Shown here piece by piece: positions 1 to 9,064 of a DNA stretch of 64,000 nucleotides. The stretch's first letter is position 1. Each line of letters starts with the position of its first letter. A program made the position numbers and the translations under genes. This DNA comes from DASWJZ01 sp963761005. Its GTDB lineage: Bacteria; Pseudomonadota; Alphaproteobacteria; Rhizobiales; Afifellaceae. The stretch covers positions 372,001-436,000 of the forward strand of contig CAVXFK010000008.1 of the NCBI GenBank assembly GCA_963761005.1. Reading direction: 5' to 3'. The notes below the pieces were generated by a model, which searched no databases, had not been told where the DNA came from, and saw only the letters and a program-made list of their open reading frames with translations.

Positions 1-451
1 AGAAGAAATGGAACGATGAATCGAAGAGACCCCAGAAATTGTAGGTCTCCGCGGAACAGAAGAAGCGGATCGGCTCTGGCTTCGAGCGGTCGGTCGTATA
101 TTCGCGCTTCAAGGTGTCCATGTTCATCTTGAAGGAGAGCGGATAGACGAACGGCCCGATGAACCTGCCCTCGTGGAAAAAGTGCACGCCCTGCGGCGGT
201 GCATAGATGAAGCGGGAATGGCGGCTGTGCAGGTCGTAGGGAGCGATGAACTCCGAGATCAGCACCGAGCCATAGCTCAAGCCCAGAAAAATGAGCGAGA
301 CGACGGCGAGCCGGTGGCGCAGAAACCGCCACCAGATGATCTGCGTCTGCGAGGCGTTCAGGTAGCGCTGCGACGGCGCCGAGCCTGGCGCAACCGTCGC
401 CTCCGGATCGAACGCCTCGTCGGAGACGTAGTGCGCAAGCGGCAGGGTCAT
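1..451 (-). CDS. ABC transporter permease, OppC/DppC type (partial, C-terminus off the window)
   Basis: About 150 N-terminal residues are visible, starting MTLPLAHYVSDEAFDP. A cytoplasmic N-tail ends in WWRFLRHRLAVV, followed by the first membrane helix (about residues 48-70). The following stretch EFIAPYDLHSRHSRFIYAPP is the long periplasmic segment typical of the second permease of peptide/oligosaccharide importers. The ATG overlaps the stop of the upstream permease (ATGA), so translation is coupled. It should form the channel heterodimer with that permease; the ATPase gene would lie beyond the window. The gene is cut by the window edge and not obviously broken. The substrate is not readable from sequence; the tail resembles, from memory, rhizobial AgpC-like oligosaccharide permeases. 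Confidence 0.85.
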   Translation of the reverse strand, partial: MTLPLAHYVSDEAFDPEATVAPGSAPSQRYLNASQTQIIWWRFLRHRLAVVSLIFLGLSYGSVLISEFIAPYDLHSRHSRFIYAPPQGVHFFHEGRFIGPFVYPLSFKMNMDTLKREYTTDRSKPEPIRFFCSAETYNFWGLFDSSFHFF

Positions 452-1446
452 CGCGCCGCTCCGCCGGCGAGCCTGATCCTTGGATCGAGCACCGCAAGCA
501 GGATGTCGGAGACCAGCATGCCGATGACGGTCAGGACCGCCAGGAACATCAGGAAGGAGCCGGCGAGATACATGTCCTGGCTTTGCAGCGAAGTGAGCAG
601 CATCGGTCCGGTCGTCGGCAGCGACATCACCGCCGAGACGATGACCGAGCTCGACACGATCTGCGGAAGCAGGCTGCCGATGTCGGCGATGAACGGGTTC
701 AACGCCATCCGGAGCGGATAGCGGATCAACAGGCGGCCCTCGCTCACCCCCTTGGCGCGCGCGGTCGTCACATACTGCTTCTGCAGCTCATCGAGGAGGT
801 TGGCGCGAAGCCGCCGGATCATGCCCGCGGTACCCGATGTGCCGATGACGACGACCGGCACCCATAAGTGCTGAAGCACCGAGACCGTCTTGGCGAGCGA
901 CCATGGCTTGTCGACGAATTGCGGGTCCATGAGCCCGCCGATCGAGGTGCCGAACCAGACATTGGCGAGATAGAGCAGGATCAGCGCGAGCAGGAAATTC
1001 GGCGTCGCGAGCCCCAGGAAGCCGATGAAGGAGAGGCCGTGGTCGGCGAAGCTGTATTGATGCGTGGCGGAGTAGACGCCGATCGGGAACGAGACGATGT
1101 AGATGAAGAGCACGGTGACGAAGTTCAGCACCATTGTCAGGAACAGGCGGTCGCCGATCACGTCCGCCACCGGCTGATTGTATTCGAAGGAGTAGCCGAG
1201 GTCGCCGTGCATGAGCCCCGTCACCCAGACGAGGTATTGCTGCCACATCGGCTTATCGAGGCCGTACTGCTCGCGCAGGAAGGCGATCTTCTCGTCCGCG
1301 ATCTTCTCGCCCATCGCCTGAATCTCGGCGATGTAGGTGGTCAGATAGTCGCCCGGCGGAAGCTGGATGATGATGAAGACAAGGATGCTGATCCCAAGCA
1401 GCGTCCATGCCATCGTGAGGACGCGGCGAAGAAGGAAGGCAGCCAT
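448..1446 (-). CDS. ABC transporter permease, OppB/DppB type
   Basis: 332 residues with about six membrane helices. The N-terminus MAAFLLRRVLTMAWTLLGIS and the signal IIQLPPGDY are typical of the first permease of the peptide/nickel/oligosaccharide family. The cytoplasmic EAA-like loop (residues about 215-245, RLRANLLDELQKQYVTTARAKG) docks on the ATPase. It lies 13 bp after the binding-protein gene and overlaps the next permease by 4 bp, so it belongs to the operon running from 5412 to beyond position 1. It acts in the inner membrane, importing the ligand delivered by the neighbouring binding protein. The family is certain; the substrate is unknown. Confidence 0.9.
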   Translation of the reverse strand: MAAFLLRRVLTMAWTLLGISILVFIIIQLPPGDYLTTYIAEIQAMGEKIADEKIAFLREQYGLDKPMWQQYLVWVTGLMHGDLGYSFEYNQPVADVIGDRLFLTMVLNFVTVLFIYIVSFPIGVYSATHQYSFADHGLSFIGFLGLATPNFLLALILLYLANVWFGTSIGGLMDPQFVDKPWSLAKTVSVLQHLWVPVVVIGTSGTAGMIRRLRANLLDELQKQYVTTARAKGVSEGRLLIRYPLRMALNPFIADIGSLLPQIVSSSVIVSAVMSLPTTGPMLLTSLQSQDMYLAGSFLMFLAVLTVIGMLVSDILLAVLDPRIRLAGGAAR

Positions 1447-1459
1447 CGGACGTTCGCCT

Positions 1460-3376
1460 CTACTTGTCGAGCCAGAACGTGTCCGGCCGGTACATGCCGA
1501 AATAGGCTCCCGGGTCGAAGTTGTAGGTGCCCTTCTCGAGCACGTTGTGGAGCCGGTTGCTGACTACGACGAGCTGCTCGACGCCGGAGACGATGCCGAT
1601 CGTGAAGACCTGGTCGGTCCACAGCGAGAGTATCTTGCGCCAGACTGCTTCACGCGCGTCGGTGCTGCCGGCCTGCCCCCATTCCTTGCTCAGTGCCATC
1701 AGCTCCTTGACGGCCGGATCGTCGGGCGCCTCGCCGGCTTGGCCGCTGGTCTCCGCCCACAGCCCCCACAAAGGCCACTCAAACTGATCGGGCAAGGTGG
1801 GCACGAATTCCGACGGCGCCATGTCCGGCGTGATCAGCGCGTTCTCAAGCCCCGACCACACGGCCATCTGCGTCTCGCCGGCACTGATACGGTTATAGAA
1901 CATCTCGCGCTGCGACGGCTTGATGAAGAGCGAGACGCCGACCTTCTTCCAATTGTCGGCGACGAGCTCGAGCACGTCGGTCTGCTCGGTCTCCTCCCCC
2001 GACGTCTCGACAACGATCTGAAGGGGACGCCCGTCGCGCAAAAGGCGGATGCCGTTACCGTCGCGCTTCGTCAGCCCGATCTTGTCGAGAAGCTGATTAG
2101 CGAGGTCCGGATCATACTCCGCCCACTTGGTCTGATACTCGTCTTCGAAGAGCGGCGATTCCGGCAGCACCGTGTTGTTGGACGGCGTCGCGACGCCATA
2201 GAAGATCGAGCTGTTGATCTCGTCGCGATCGATGGCGACCGAGAGCGCGCGGCGGAAATCCGCCTTGCGGAAAAGGTCGCGGTAGACCGGGTCCGTGTTG
2301 TTGAGATCGGGATAGAGCGCGACGCGCGCGCCCTTCGTCGCAAGCCAGCGGCGGACCTGGTAGTTGCTGCGCGACTCCGCCTGCTTCAGGAACGTGAAGT
2401 TGGAGAACGCCAGATAGGCGCCCTGCAGGTCCGTCTCGCCGGCCGCGACCTTCGCGGGGATGAGATCGGCGCTCGCGATCGAGAGCGCGACCTGATCGAT
2501 ATAGGGAAGCTGCAGGCCGTTCTCGTCGACGCGATGGAAGTAGGGATTGCGCTCGAAGATGTAACGGTCGGACGGCGGCTGCGTCTTCAGGACCCAAGGC
2601 TGCAGCGTCGGAAAATCAAGGTTGTCGTTCCGATAGGAGCGATCCTTGCTGTAAAGCAGCGCCACCCAGTTGCGCTCGCCCGCCTCCTTGGCCAGCGCCT
2701 CGGCCTTGTCCTCGCCGACAAATTTGGCGTGGAACTGCTTCAGATAATGTGCGGGGCGGAAAATCTCGAGCGGCTGTGCCGCGGCCAGCGCCGGCAGGAA
2801 GTACGAGTTCGGCTTCGACCAGCTGTAGCGGACGGTGAGCGGATCGAGAATCTCGACCTTCGGCTTCTCGCCGTCGACCAGAAGCTCTTTCGGCGGCCCG
2901 AAGCGCGACACCTTCGGATCGTTCGCCATGTCCTCCCAATAGAAGCGGAAGTCCTCGGCTGTGAACGGCTGGCCGTCGGACCATTTGTGGCCGGGGCGAA
3001 GGTGGAAGGTGAAGATGCGCCCTTCCTGGACGTCGAAGCTCTCTGCGAGATCGGGCACGATCTGGTAGTCGGGCGTGTAGCCGACGAGGCGCGCGTAGCC
3101 GTAGATGACCATTATGCGCGTGTCCTTGGCGCTGCCGCCGAGGAGGCGAAGCGTGCCGCCGTAGTGGCCCGGCTTCTTGTCGGTGCCGTCGTAGCTGACG
3201 ACGAGCGGATGTTCGGGGATGCGCTCTGCGACCGGGGGAAGCTCGCCCGACTTCACGGCCGCCTCGAAGAACGGCGGCTCCACCATCTGCGGGGTGTCGC
3301 CGGCGAAGGCCTTCGGCGTAGCGAGGGCTCCAAACACAAGAAGCGCCGCGATACAGCCGATCTTTCGCAGGTTCAT
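1460..3376 (-). CDS. Extracellular solute-binding protein, family 5 (ABC importer)
   Basis: 638 residues, larger than a typical DppA or OppA (about 540). A signal peptide ends near residue 25 (LLVFGALATPKAFA). The mature protein has family-5 hallmarks: GGTLRLLGG, the DGQPFTAEDFRFYWEDM segment and the RRALSVAIDRDEIN helix. The large size and the partner permeases fit the subgroup that binds oligosaccharides or opine-like ligands rather than plain peptides. Its start overlaps the FkbM gene stop (ATGA), placing it third in an operon with a polysaccharide-lyase-like gene and a methyltransferase. Uptake of a glycan fragment is a reasonable inference but is not proven by the sequence. Confidence 0.88.
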   Translation of the reverse strand: MNLRKIGCIAALLVFGALATPKAFAGDTPQMVEPPFFEAAVKSGELPPVAERIPEHPLVVSYDGTDKKPGHYGGTLRLLGGSAKDTRIMVIYGYARLVGYTPDYQIVPDLAESFDVQEGRIFTFHLRPGHKWSDGQPFTAEDFRFYWEDMANDPKVSRFGPPKELLVDGEKPKVEILDPLTVRYSWSKPNSYFLPALAAAQPLEIFRPAHYLKQFHAKFVGEDKAEALAKEAGERNWVALLYSKDRSYRNDNLDFPTLQPWVLKTQPPSDRYIFERNPYFHRVDENGLQLPYIDQVALSIASADLIPAKVAAGETDLQGAYLAFSNFTFLKQAESRSNYQVRRWLATKGARVALYPDLNNTDPVYRDLFRKADFRRALSVAIDRDEINSSIFYGVATPSNNTVLPESPLFEDEYQTKWAEYDPDLANQLLDKIGLTKRDGNGIRLLRDGRPLQIVVETSGEETEQTDVLELVADNWKKVGVSLFIKPSQREMFYNRISAGETQMAVWSGLENALITPDMAPSEFVPTLPDQFEWPLWGLWAETSGQAGEAPDDPAVKELMALSKEWGQAGSTDAREAVWRKILSLWTDQVFTIGIVSGVEQLVVVSNRLHNVLEKGTYNFDPGAYFGMYRPDTFWLDK

Positions 3377-4662
3377 CCCTGCTCCCCCTTGTTACTCTCC
3401 CGTGGGACCAGAAGGTAATTGCAATGGGTCTTGTCGGGGAAGAGCTTTTCGACCACGTAGCCGTTCCGATCGACCCAGCGCATGAATTCCGCGATTCGCT
3501 CGTCCAGGACCTCGATGTAGAGGCACGGATGTTGCGCTGCGATAAGCACGGACGCACCCGCGAGAACCTCCATCTCCATCCCTTCCACGTCGATCTTGAT
3601 GAGGTCAACCGGACCCAGAACGAGGTCGTCGAGCGGGACGCGCGGGATCGCGCCGTCCGGGTCTTCGACAAAATGCGTGGCGCCGAGACCAGCGGTTGTG
3701 GAGGGGATCGCTTTCATCCGTCCGGGCGCGGCACCAATGGCGACGCCGAGCTTCGAGAGGTCGACGTTCTTGAGCGCGTTCGCTTCGACCGTCGCGCGGA
3801 TCGCCGCGATGGCGCGCGGAACGGGCTCGATCGGGATGACGATCTCGGCGTCCATCGCCGCGGCAAAGAAAAGCGTGTGGTTCCCCGTGTTGGCGCCGGC
3901 GTCGACGATGCGGAGGCCGCGCGGGAAGCGATCGGCGAGAAAGCGCAGCTCCTCCTCCTCGAAGAAGAGACCGCGCATCTCTTCGCGCTCGATGACGGGA
4001 TTGAGCCCGGTATAGGGGAGCTTCAACACGCGCCCGTCGCAATGGAGCGTCATGAAGACCGGCTCCGCCTCGAGATATTCGACGAGGCGGGCGCAATCGG
4101 CGGCAGCGACCGGCGGAAGAGCAGAGTGGAAATGCGTCAGGCACTGGGCGGTCTTGTAGGCGCGCCGGCTCTTCCACAAAGCGAGCATGTAGTCGGCGTA
4201 CCATTCCAGTGTGTCGGCCGCACGAAGGGCTGCGAGCGCATCGGCCGGCCGGACGAAGTGGCTCGGACCGATCCACCAGCGAAGCGCTGCGTGGAAGAAG
4301 GTCGGAAGGTCCTGCGCCGCGAGCCGCGTGATCCGTTCAAGCTTCGGTCGTGTTCCGTCATTCGTCGCGAGCGCGGCGCCGCCCCAGACCGCGTCGTAGA
4401 CGCGGAGCGCCGGCTGTGTCGTCACGAAGATGTCGGGCGCGAGCGTCTCCGCCGCGGTGACGGCAAGGAGCCAGTCATAGCCTTCGCGCGTCGCGGCCTC
4501 GGCCGCCGCGGCGAGACCTTCGCGCGCGCCGCCGGGCCGCGCTTCAAGCGCCACGATCTCGGAGAAATCGCCGCGCCCCGCGTCCTCGGCCTCTCGCAGC
4601 GACCGGAGCAGCCGATCTTGATCGCCGCCCTCCGTCGGAAGGATTGTCAGCGCGCATCGCAT
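3373..4662 (-). CDS. FkbM family methyltransferase with long N-terminal extension
   Basis: 429 residues. The C-terminal part (about 250-415) is a Rossmann methyltransferase of the FkbM type: LRIVDAGANTGNHTLFFA is the SAM-binding glycine motif, followed by PIEPVPRAIAAI, and DLIKIDVEGMEMEVLAGA is the diagnostic FkbM motif. The first about 200 residues (TILPTEGGDQDRLLRSL..., YDWLLAVTAAETLAP) have a layout reminiscent of a GT-A glycosyltransferase without a clear DXD motif; this part is not recognised with confidence. The gene starts directly after the lyase-like gene with no gap and overlaps the binding-protein gene. FkbM enzymes O-methylate sugars or polyketides, so a role in methylating a surface or transported glycan is inferred. 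Confidence 0.85.
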   Translation of the reverse strand: MRCALTILPTEGGDQDRLLRSLREAEDAGRGDFSEIVALEARPGGAREGLAAAAEAATREGYDWLLAVTAAETLAPDIFVTTQPALRVYDAVWGGAALATNDGTRPKLERITRLAAQDLPTFFHAALRWWIGPSHFVRPADALAALRAADTLEWYADYMLALWKSRRAYKTAQCLTHFHSALPPVAAADCARLVEYLEAEPVFMTLHCDGRVLKLPYTGLNPVIEREEMRGLFFEEEELRFLADRFPRGLRIVDAGANTGNHTLFFAAAMDAEIVIPIEPVPRAIAAIRATVEANALKNVDLSKLGVAIGAAPGRMKAIPSTTAGLGATHFVEDPDGAIPRVPLDDLVLGPVDLIKIDVEGMEMEVLAGASVLIAAQHPCLYIEVLDERIAEFMRWVDRNGYVVEKLFPDKTHCNYLLVPRESNKGEQG

Positions 4663-5412
4663 TCAGTCATCGCCCGCATGCTCGACCAACGGATCGACCT
4701 CCGCGAAGGAATGCCCGCGGCTGTAATTGTCATGGTAGGCAACGATCGAATGTGGGCCCGGCGGCGACCAGTAAAGGCCGAGCTTGAAATAAGGCCCCTC
4801 CTCCTCGTTCTCGTAGGCAAGCGGTCCGCGCCAGTCGACGATCGGCGTCCCATTCAGCCAGATTTCAATCTCCGAGCTCGCGTGGCGCGACCAGAACACG
4901 CGCACGACGAAGTCGTGCCAGACGCCTTTCGGGAAGTCGGCGATGCTGGCGAACTCGTAGCGGATGTCGGGTTCGGGCGAGGCGACGCGGCCATAGGCGC
5001 CGGTGAAGAAGAGCCGGCCGGACCGATAGCGGATGGCAAGCGGCGGCTTGCCGGACGGGTCGCCGAGCTTCGCCTGGTCGTGCCATTGTGCGAAGACGCA
5101 GCCGACCGTGCCGGGAAGAGAGAAATCAGCGCTCAAGAAAGTCGAGAAGCCGTACCAGACTTCCTCGTCCCAGACGACGTTATAGGGATCGCGGAGCTCG
5201 GCACGATGCCCCTGCGATACATAGTCGCCCGGCCGCAGCTCGAAGCGGCAGGCGCGCGTTCCGCCGCGCACGACCTCGGACTGGATTTCGGCCGAATGGT
5301 CGCCGGAAAGCCGCTTCACGCTCCAGCCGTCGAAGGTGCCGCTCTCAAAATCGAGATGCACCGTCTTGAAGCTTGCGCTGCCGCCCCGGCTTGAAGAAAG
5401 CAATGGACCCAT
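4663..5412 (-). CDS. Polysaccharide lyase-like protein (heparin lyase I fold)
   Basis: 249 residues resembling the heparin-lyase-I/PL-type jelly-roll family: DFESGTFDGWS at the N-terminus, RHRAEL-like GHRAELRDPYN, WYGFSTFLSADF, FAQWHDQ, PPLAIRYRSGRLFF, and the KLGLYWSP...YHDNY motif near the C-terminus, where such enzymes keep catalytic or binding Tyr/His residues. No signal peptide is visible (MGPLLSSSRGGSASFKT), so it would be cytoplasmic unless the true start differs; no other ATG lies nearby. It is first in the ABC-transporter operon. Cleaving an imported or nascent uronic-acid-containing glycan is a guess from family and context. Confidence 0.7.
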   Translation of the reverse strand: MGPLLSSSRGGSASFKTVHLDFESGTFDGWSVKRLSGDHSAEIQSEVVRGGTRACRFELRPGDYVSQGHRAELRDPYNVVWDEEVWYGFSTFLSADFSLPGTVGCVFAQWHDQAKLGDPSGKPPLAIRYRSGRLFFTGAYGRVASPEPDIRYEFASIADFPKGVWHDFVVRVFWSRHASSEIEIWLNGTPIVDWRGPLAYENEEEGPYFKLGLYWSPPGPHSIVAYHDNYSRGHSFAEVDPLVEHAGDD

Positions 5413-5471
5413 CCACGTTGGTCGCGGCCGCGCTCGAAATCGGCGGCGACCGCGGAAAGAGGCCGCAGACC

Positions 5472-6701
5472 ATGAACCGGATCGCCACGATCGTGAAGGG
5501 CTATCCCCGGCTTTCGGAGACCTTCATCGCGCAGGAGGTCCTGGGGCTTGAGAAGCGCGGCATTGCGCAGCTCATCGTCTCGCTCCGCCATCCGACCGAG
5601 GGCAAGGTGCACGACCTGAACCGCGAGATCGCGGCGGACGTGCTCTACCTCCCCGAATATCTGAAGGACGATCCGGCGCGCGTGCGCGAAGGGCGCGCTT
5701 GGGCAGAGGCACAGCCGGGCTTTGCCCGCGCCCTGAAAGCGTTCCATGCCGATCTCAAGCGCGACCGCTCGGTCAACCGGCGCAGACGCTTCGGCCAGGC
5801 CTGCGTGCTCGCCCGCGAGCTTCCCGAAGACGTCGACTGGATCTACACGCACTATCTCCACACCCCTGCATCCGTGGCACGCTACGCGGCGATGATCCGC
5901 GGGCTCGGCTGGTCGTTCTCCGCACACGCCAAGGACATCTGGACGACGCCGAAATGGGAATTGAAGGAGAAGCTCGCCGACGCGGCATGGGGCGTGACCT
6001 GCACCCGCGCGAACCTCGCCTATCTGCGCTCGCTCACCCCCTCGCCTGAGAAGATCGACCTCGTCTATCACGGGCTCGACTTCTCACGCTTTCCGGCACC
6101 GCCGAAGCGGACGGTGCGTGAAGGCGGAACCTTCACCATCGTCTCGGTCGGCCGCGCCGTGGAGAAGAAGGGCTATTCCGATCTCCTTCATGCGCTCGCT
6201 TGGCTTCGCGACGACAGGAGCTGGCGCTTCGAGCATGCCGGCGGCGGCGTGCTGTCCAAACAACTCAAAGCGGAGGCCACGCGGCTCGGAATCGCAGATC
6301 GCGTCACTTGGCACGGGAGCCAGGATCGCGCCTTCATCTTCGACCTCTTGAAGCGCGCCGACCTCTTCGTGCTTCCCTCAAGGCTCACGCGCTCGGGCGA
6401 CCGCGACGGGCTGCCGAACGTGCTCATGGAGGCGCAGGCCTTTGCCGTGCCAGTTGTCGCGACGAACGTCTCCGGCATCCCTGAGCTGATCACGCACGGA
6501 GAGACCGGCTGGCTGGTCGGTGAACGCGATCCGAAGGCGCTCGCGGGAGCCATCCGCAAGATGATGGACGATCCGGTGCTGCGGCTTCGTCTCGCGGCGG
6601 CGGGCGCGAAGAACGTGCGTGCGCGCTTCTCGTCCGAACCCGGCATCGACTTCGTCGCCAAGCGGCTCCGCGCCTCGCGCACGCGCCGGCAGGCGGCATG
6701 A
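5472..6701 (+). CDS. Glycosyltransferase family 4
   Basis: 409 residues. The chosen start (MNRIATIVKGYPRLSETFIAQE) has an AGAGG Shine-Dalgarno about 10 nt upstream and begins exactly at the usual family motif; an upstream in-frame start at 5373 would run into the divergent gene. The C-terminal half has the GT-B donor domain: VGRAVEKKGYSDLLHAL, then GLPNVLMEAQAFAVPVVATNVSGIPE, the E-x7-E-like nucleotide-sugar site. N-terminal FSAHAKDIWTTP fits colanic-acid/exopolysaccharide transferases. It is translationally coupled (ATGA) to the deacetylase gene. Likely adds a sugar to an exopolysaccharide or lipid-linked glycan in the cytoplasm; the sugar cannot be told. Confidence 0.88.
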   Translation: MNRIATIVKGYPRLSETFIAQEVLGLEKRGIAQLIVSLRHPTEGKVHDLNREIAADVLYLPEYLKDDPARVREGRAWAEAQPGFARALKAFHADLKRDRSVNRRRRFGQACVLARELPEDVDWIYTHYLHTPASVARYAAMIRGLGWSFSAHAKDIWTTPKWELKEKLADAAWGVTCTRANLAYLRSLTPSPEKIDLVYHGLDFSRFPAPPKRTVREGGTFTIVSVGRAVEKKGYSDLLHALAWLRDDRSWRFEHAGGGVLSKQLKAEATRLGIADRVTWHGSQDRAFIFDLLKRADLFVLPSRLTRSGDRDGLPNVLMEAQAFAVPVVATNVSGIPELITHGETGWLVGERDPKALAGAIRKMMDDPVLRLRLAAAGAKNVRARFSSEPGIDFVAKRLRASRTRRQAA

Positions 6702-7456
6702 GCGTCGACCTCAACGGCGGTGTGGCACGCGAGCGCTTCGTCGCATTGCTCGACGAGGCGGCGGAACGATCGCGAAAGATCGAATTCTGGTGGCGCGACG
6801 ACGATGCTGAGGATGCGACCCCTCCGCTCGAGCAATTGCTTGCTTTGGCGAAACATCACGAGCTGCCGCTAGCGCTCGCGGTCATTCCGAAGGGCGCGAC
6901 GCGGGCTCTTGCTGAGCGGCTTGCGCCGGAGCCGCGGGTCGCCGTGCTGCAGCACGGCTGGCAGCACAAGAACCACGCGGCCGAGGGCGAGAAGAAGATC
7001 GAGCTCGGCGGAAAGCGTCCGCCCTCAGATGTCTTCGACGAGCTTCGCCGCGGCCGTGATCGGCTCCGCGCGCTGTTCCCGCATTCCCTCCCCGTCCTCG
7101 TGCCGCCCTGGAATCGCATCGCCGAAAATGTGTGCGCGGCGCTGGACGAGGTCGGACTTTCAGGCCTCTCGACCTTTGGCCCTGCCCCGGCCGGCGCGGC
7201 GCATCAGGTCAATACGCATCTCGACATCTTCGCTTGGCACCCGACGCGCCGGCCGCTTCACCGCGCCGAGGCCTATGCGACGCTTTCAACGGAGCTCGCG
7301 CGCCGGCTCGAAGGCAGAGACGAGCCGATCGGCATCCTCACGCACCACCGCGTGCACGAATCGGAAAGCTGGGCGCTTCTCGATGATTTGTTTCTAACGA
7401 TTGCGCGGCACCCGGCTGTGCGCTGGCCGAAGATCAAGGCGCTGTTTGACCTCTGA
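6698..7456 (+). CDS. Polysaccharide deacetylase family protein
   Basis: 252 residues, coupled by a 4-bp overlap to the glycosyltransferase. Motifs of the NodB-like fold are visible: WWRDDDAED near residue 30 (metal/catalytic aspartates), HGWQHKNHA near 90 (the metal His pair), VPPWNRI near 132, and the late GILTHHRVHE near 215. It probably removes acetyl groups from an exopolysaccharide intermediate or acts on the product of the upstream transferase. No signal peptide, so cytoplasmic. It converges on the epimerase gene with only 8 bp between stops. The family is clear; the substrate is inferred from context only. Confidence 0.82.
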   Translation: MSVDLNGGVARERFVALLDEAAERSRKIEFWWRDDDAEDATPPLEQLLALAKHHELPLALAVIPKGATRALAERLAPEPRVAVLQHGWQHKNHAAEGEKKIELGGKRPPSDVFDELRRGRDRLRALFPHSLPVLVPPWNRIAENVCAALDEVGLSGLSTFGPAPAGAAHQVNTHLDIFAWHPTRRPLHRAEAYATLSTELARRLEGRDEPIGILTHHRVHESESWALLDDLFLTIARHPAVRWPKIKALFDL

Positions 7457-7464
7457 TACCGCGT

Positions 7465-8433
7465 CTATCGCGTATAGCGCCGATACCAGTCGACGAAGCG
7501 CTTCAACCCCTCCTCGAGCGGGGTGCGCGGATGGTAGCCGAGATCCGCTTCGGCGCGCGAGATGTCGGCGTAGGTGATGGTCATCTCGCCCGGCTGGATC
7601 GGCAGCATCTCGATCTCGGCGCGCCGTCCGATCAGCTCCTCGAGCATCGCGATCATCTGCATGAGATAGACCGGCCGATTGTTGCCGAGATTGTAGACGC
7701 GGTGGAGCACGCCGTCCGGCTCGGCGGGATTGTCGTTCGCGGCCACGATGCCGCTGACGACGTCGTCGATATAGGTGAAGTCGCGCTGCATCTCGCCGTT
7801 GTTGAAGACACGGATCGGGCGGCCCTTCAGGATCGCCTCGGTGAACAGCCAATAGGCCATGTCGGGCCGGCCCCATGGCCCGTAGACGGAGAAAAAGCGC
7901 AGCCCGACCAGCGGTATCTTGAAGAGATCGGCATAAACCTCGCTCATAAGCTCCTGCGACTTCTTCGTCGCGGCGTAGATCGAAGTCGGGTGATCGGTGT
8001 TGGACCCTTCGCGGAAGGGCACCTCGTGGCCGCGCCCGTAGACGGAGCTCGACGAGGCGTAGACGACGTTCTCCGGCGCAACGGCGTGGCGGCAATATTC
8101 GAGGACGTTCAGGTGCGCGACGACGTTTGAGTCGATGTAGGCGTGCGGGTTCTCAAGCGCATAGCGCACGTTCGCCTGTGCCGCGAGGTGGACGACCGAG
8201 CGGATCGGCGTGCCTTTGACCGCCTCGGCGAGCGCCGCCCGGTCGGTCAGCTCGACCTCGTGAAACTCGAAGTTCGGAAAGGTCGAAAGCTGCGCCAGGC
8301 GCCGGCGCTTCAGCTCCTTGCCGTAGAAGTCGTTGAGATTGTCGAGGCCGAGCACGCGCTCGCCGCGCTCCGCGAGCCGGCGGGCGACGTGGTAGCCGAT
8401 GAAGCCTGCCGCACCGGTGACGAGAACGCTCAT
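7465..8433 (-). CDS. NAD-dependent epimerase, UDP-glucuronate 4-epimerase-like
   Basis: 322 residues of the extended SDR type. NAD-binding GAAGFIGYHVARRL is at residues 7-20, VYASSSSVYG near 125 and the catalytic YAATKK (Tyr-x3-Lys) near 155. LTDRAALAEAV and the C-terminal GYHPRTPLEEGLKRFVDWY fit the UDP-glucuronate 4-epimerase group (CapI/LspL-like) that supplies UDP-galacturonate for surface polysaccharides. It sits next to a glycosyltransferase/deacetylase pair and a lyase-like gene, which fits uronic-acid glycan metabolism. Confident at the family level; the exact sugar is an inference. Confidence 0.85.
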   Translation of the reverse strand: MSVLVTGAAGFIGYHVARRLAERGERVLGLDNLNDFYGKELKRRRLAQLSTFPNFEFHEVELTDRAALAEAVKGTPIRSVVHLAAQANVRYALENPHAYIDSNVVAHLNVLEYCRHAVAPENVVYASSSSVYGRGHEVPFREGSNTDHPTSIYAATKKSQELMSEVYADLFKIPLVGLRFFSVYGPWGRPDMAYWLFTEAILKGRPIRVFNNGEMQRDFTYIDDVVSGIVAANDNPAEPDGVLHRVYNLGNNRPVYLMQMIAMLEELIGRRAEIEMLPIQPGEMTITYADISRAEADLGYHPRTPLEEGLKRFVDWYRRYTR

Positions 8434-8632
8434 GCATTAGCCCATGCCAACGAGACCGGCGGCTGCCGGCCAACCGAAAAGAAGCGGATTTTCAGCCGCC
8501 GGCGACCTCCAAAGGTCACGCGCCACCGGCAAACCCCCGAGCCCAAGCGGCGACTGCCCCCGAGCGCCGGCAAACTAGCCCCGGGCGAAGGCTCGGCTCA
8601 AGCGCCTCCACCGCGGAAATAGGCGACTCACC

Positions 8633-8821
8633 TCACGATGGGCGGTCGGGCCGCTGCGGGGTCCGGAAGACGGAGCGGAAGAAGGCAATCAACCCAAGCG
8701 CCATCACCAGGCCCCAGGGGCCCCTCGCGCCGCCATCCGGCGCAAGCGCCGCTCCGACGAATCCGAGCAGCCCGGCGAAAAGGCCGACGCCGCCAAGCAG
8801 GGCTGCGACTCGGTTGTGCAT
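8633..8821 (-). CDS. Small hypothetical membrane protein
   Basis: 62 residues with two predicted hydrophobic helices (VAALLGGVGLFAGLLGFVGAAL and GPWGLVMALGLIAFF) joined by a Gly/Pro turn and a short basic tail RTPQRPDRPS. This composition would be unusual for a chance frame. No strong Shine-Dalgarno precedes the ATG. It has no close operon partner, with about 200 bp on either side. I do not recognise a family. The flanking stretches 8434-8632 and 8822-9064 show no other convincing gene. Confidence 0.45.
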   Translation of the reverse strand: MHNRVAALLGGVGLFAGLLGFVGAALAPDGGARGPWGLVMALGLIAFFRSVFRTPQRPDRPS

Positions 8822-9064
8822 TGGATACTACTAGAGCATAGGTTGTATGTCCTCGCCAGACATGGCAGACGCGGTTCCACGGGCGAAACGACTCGCCCGC
8901 GCCCGCGCCGGTCGCGTTCTTCACGCGTTTCCTGGCATCGGGCGCGCACAAGAGAAACAAGCGGGCTCCAAAGGGGATTTGGCGGTGCAGCCCGCCGGAC
9001 AAGTCGCAAACCCGTGGCCATCAAGGCCGCGGCGGTCGCGGCCGGAACCGAAAAGGAGGATCAA

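Noticed and set aside
1367..3418. 683-codon plus-strand frame opposite the solute-binding protein
   Set aside because: Low-complexity Arg/Leu/Val composition and no domain; the minus-strand gene has signal peptide and family motifs.
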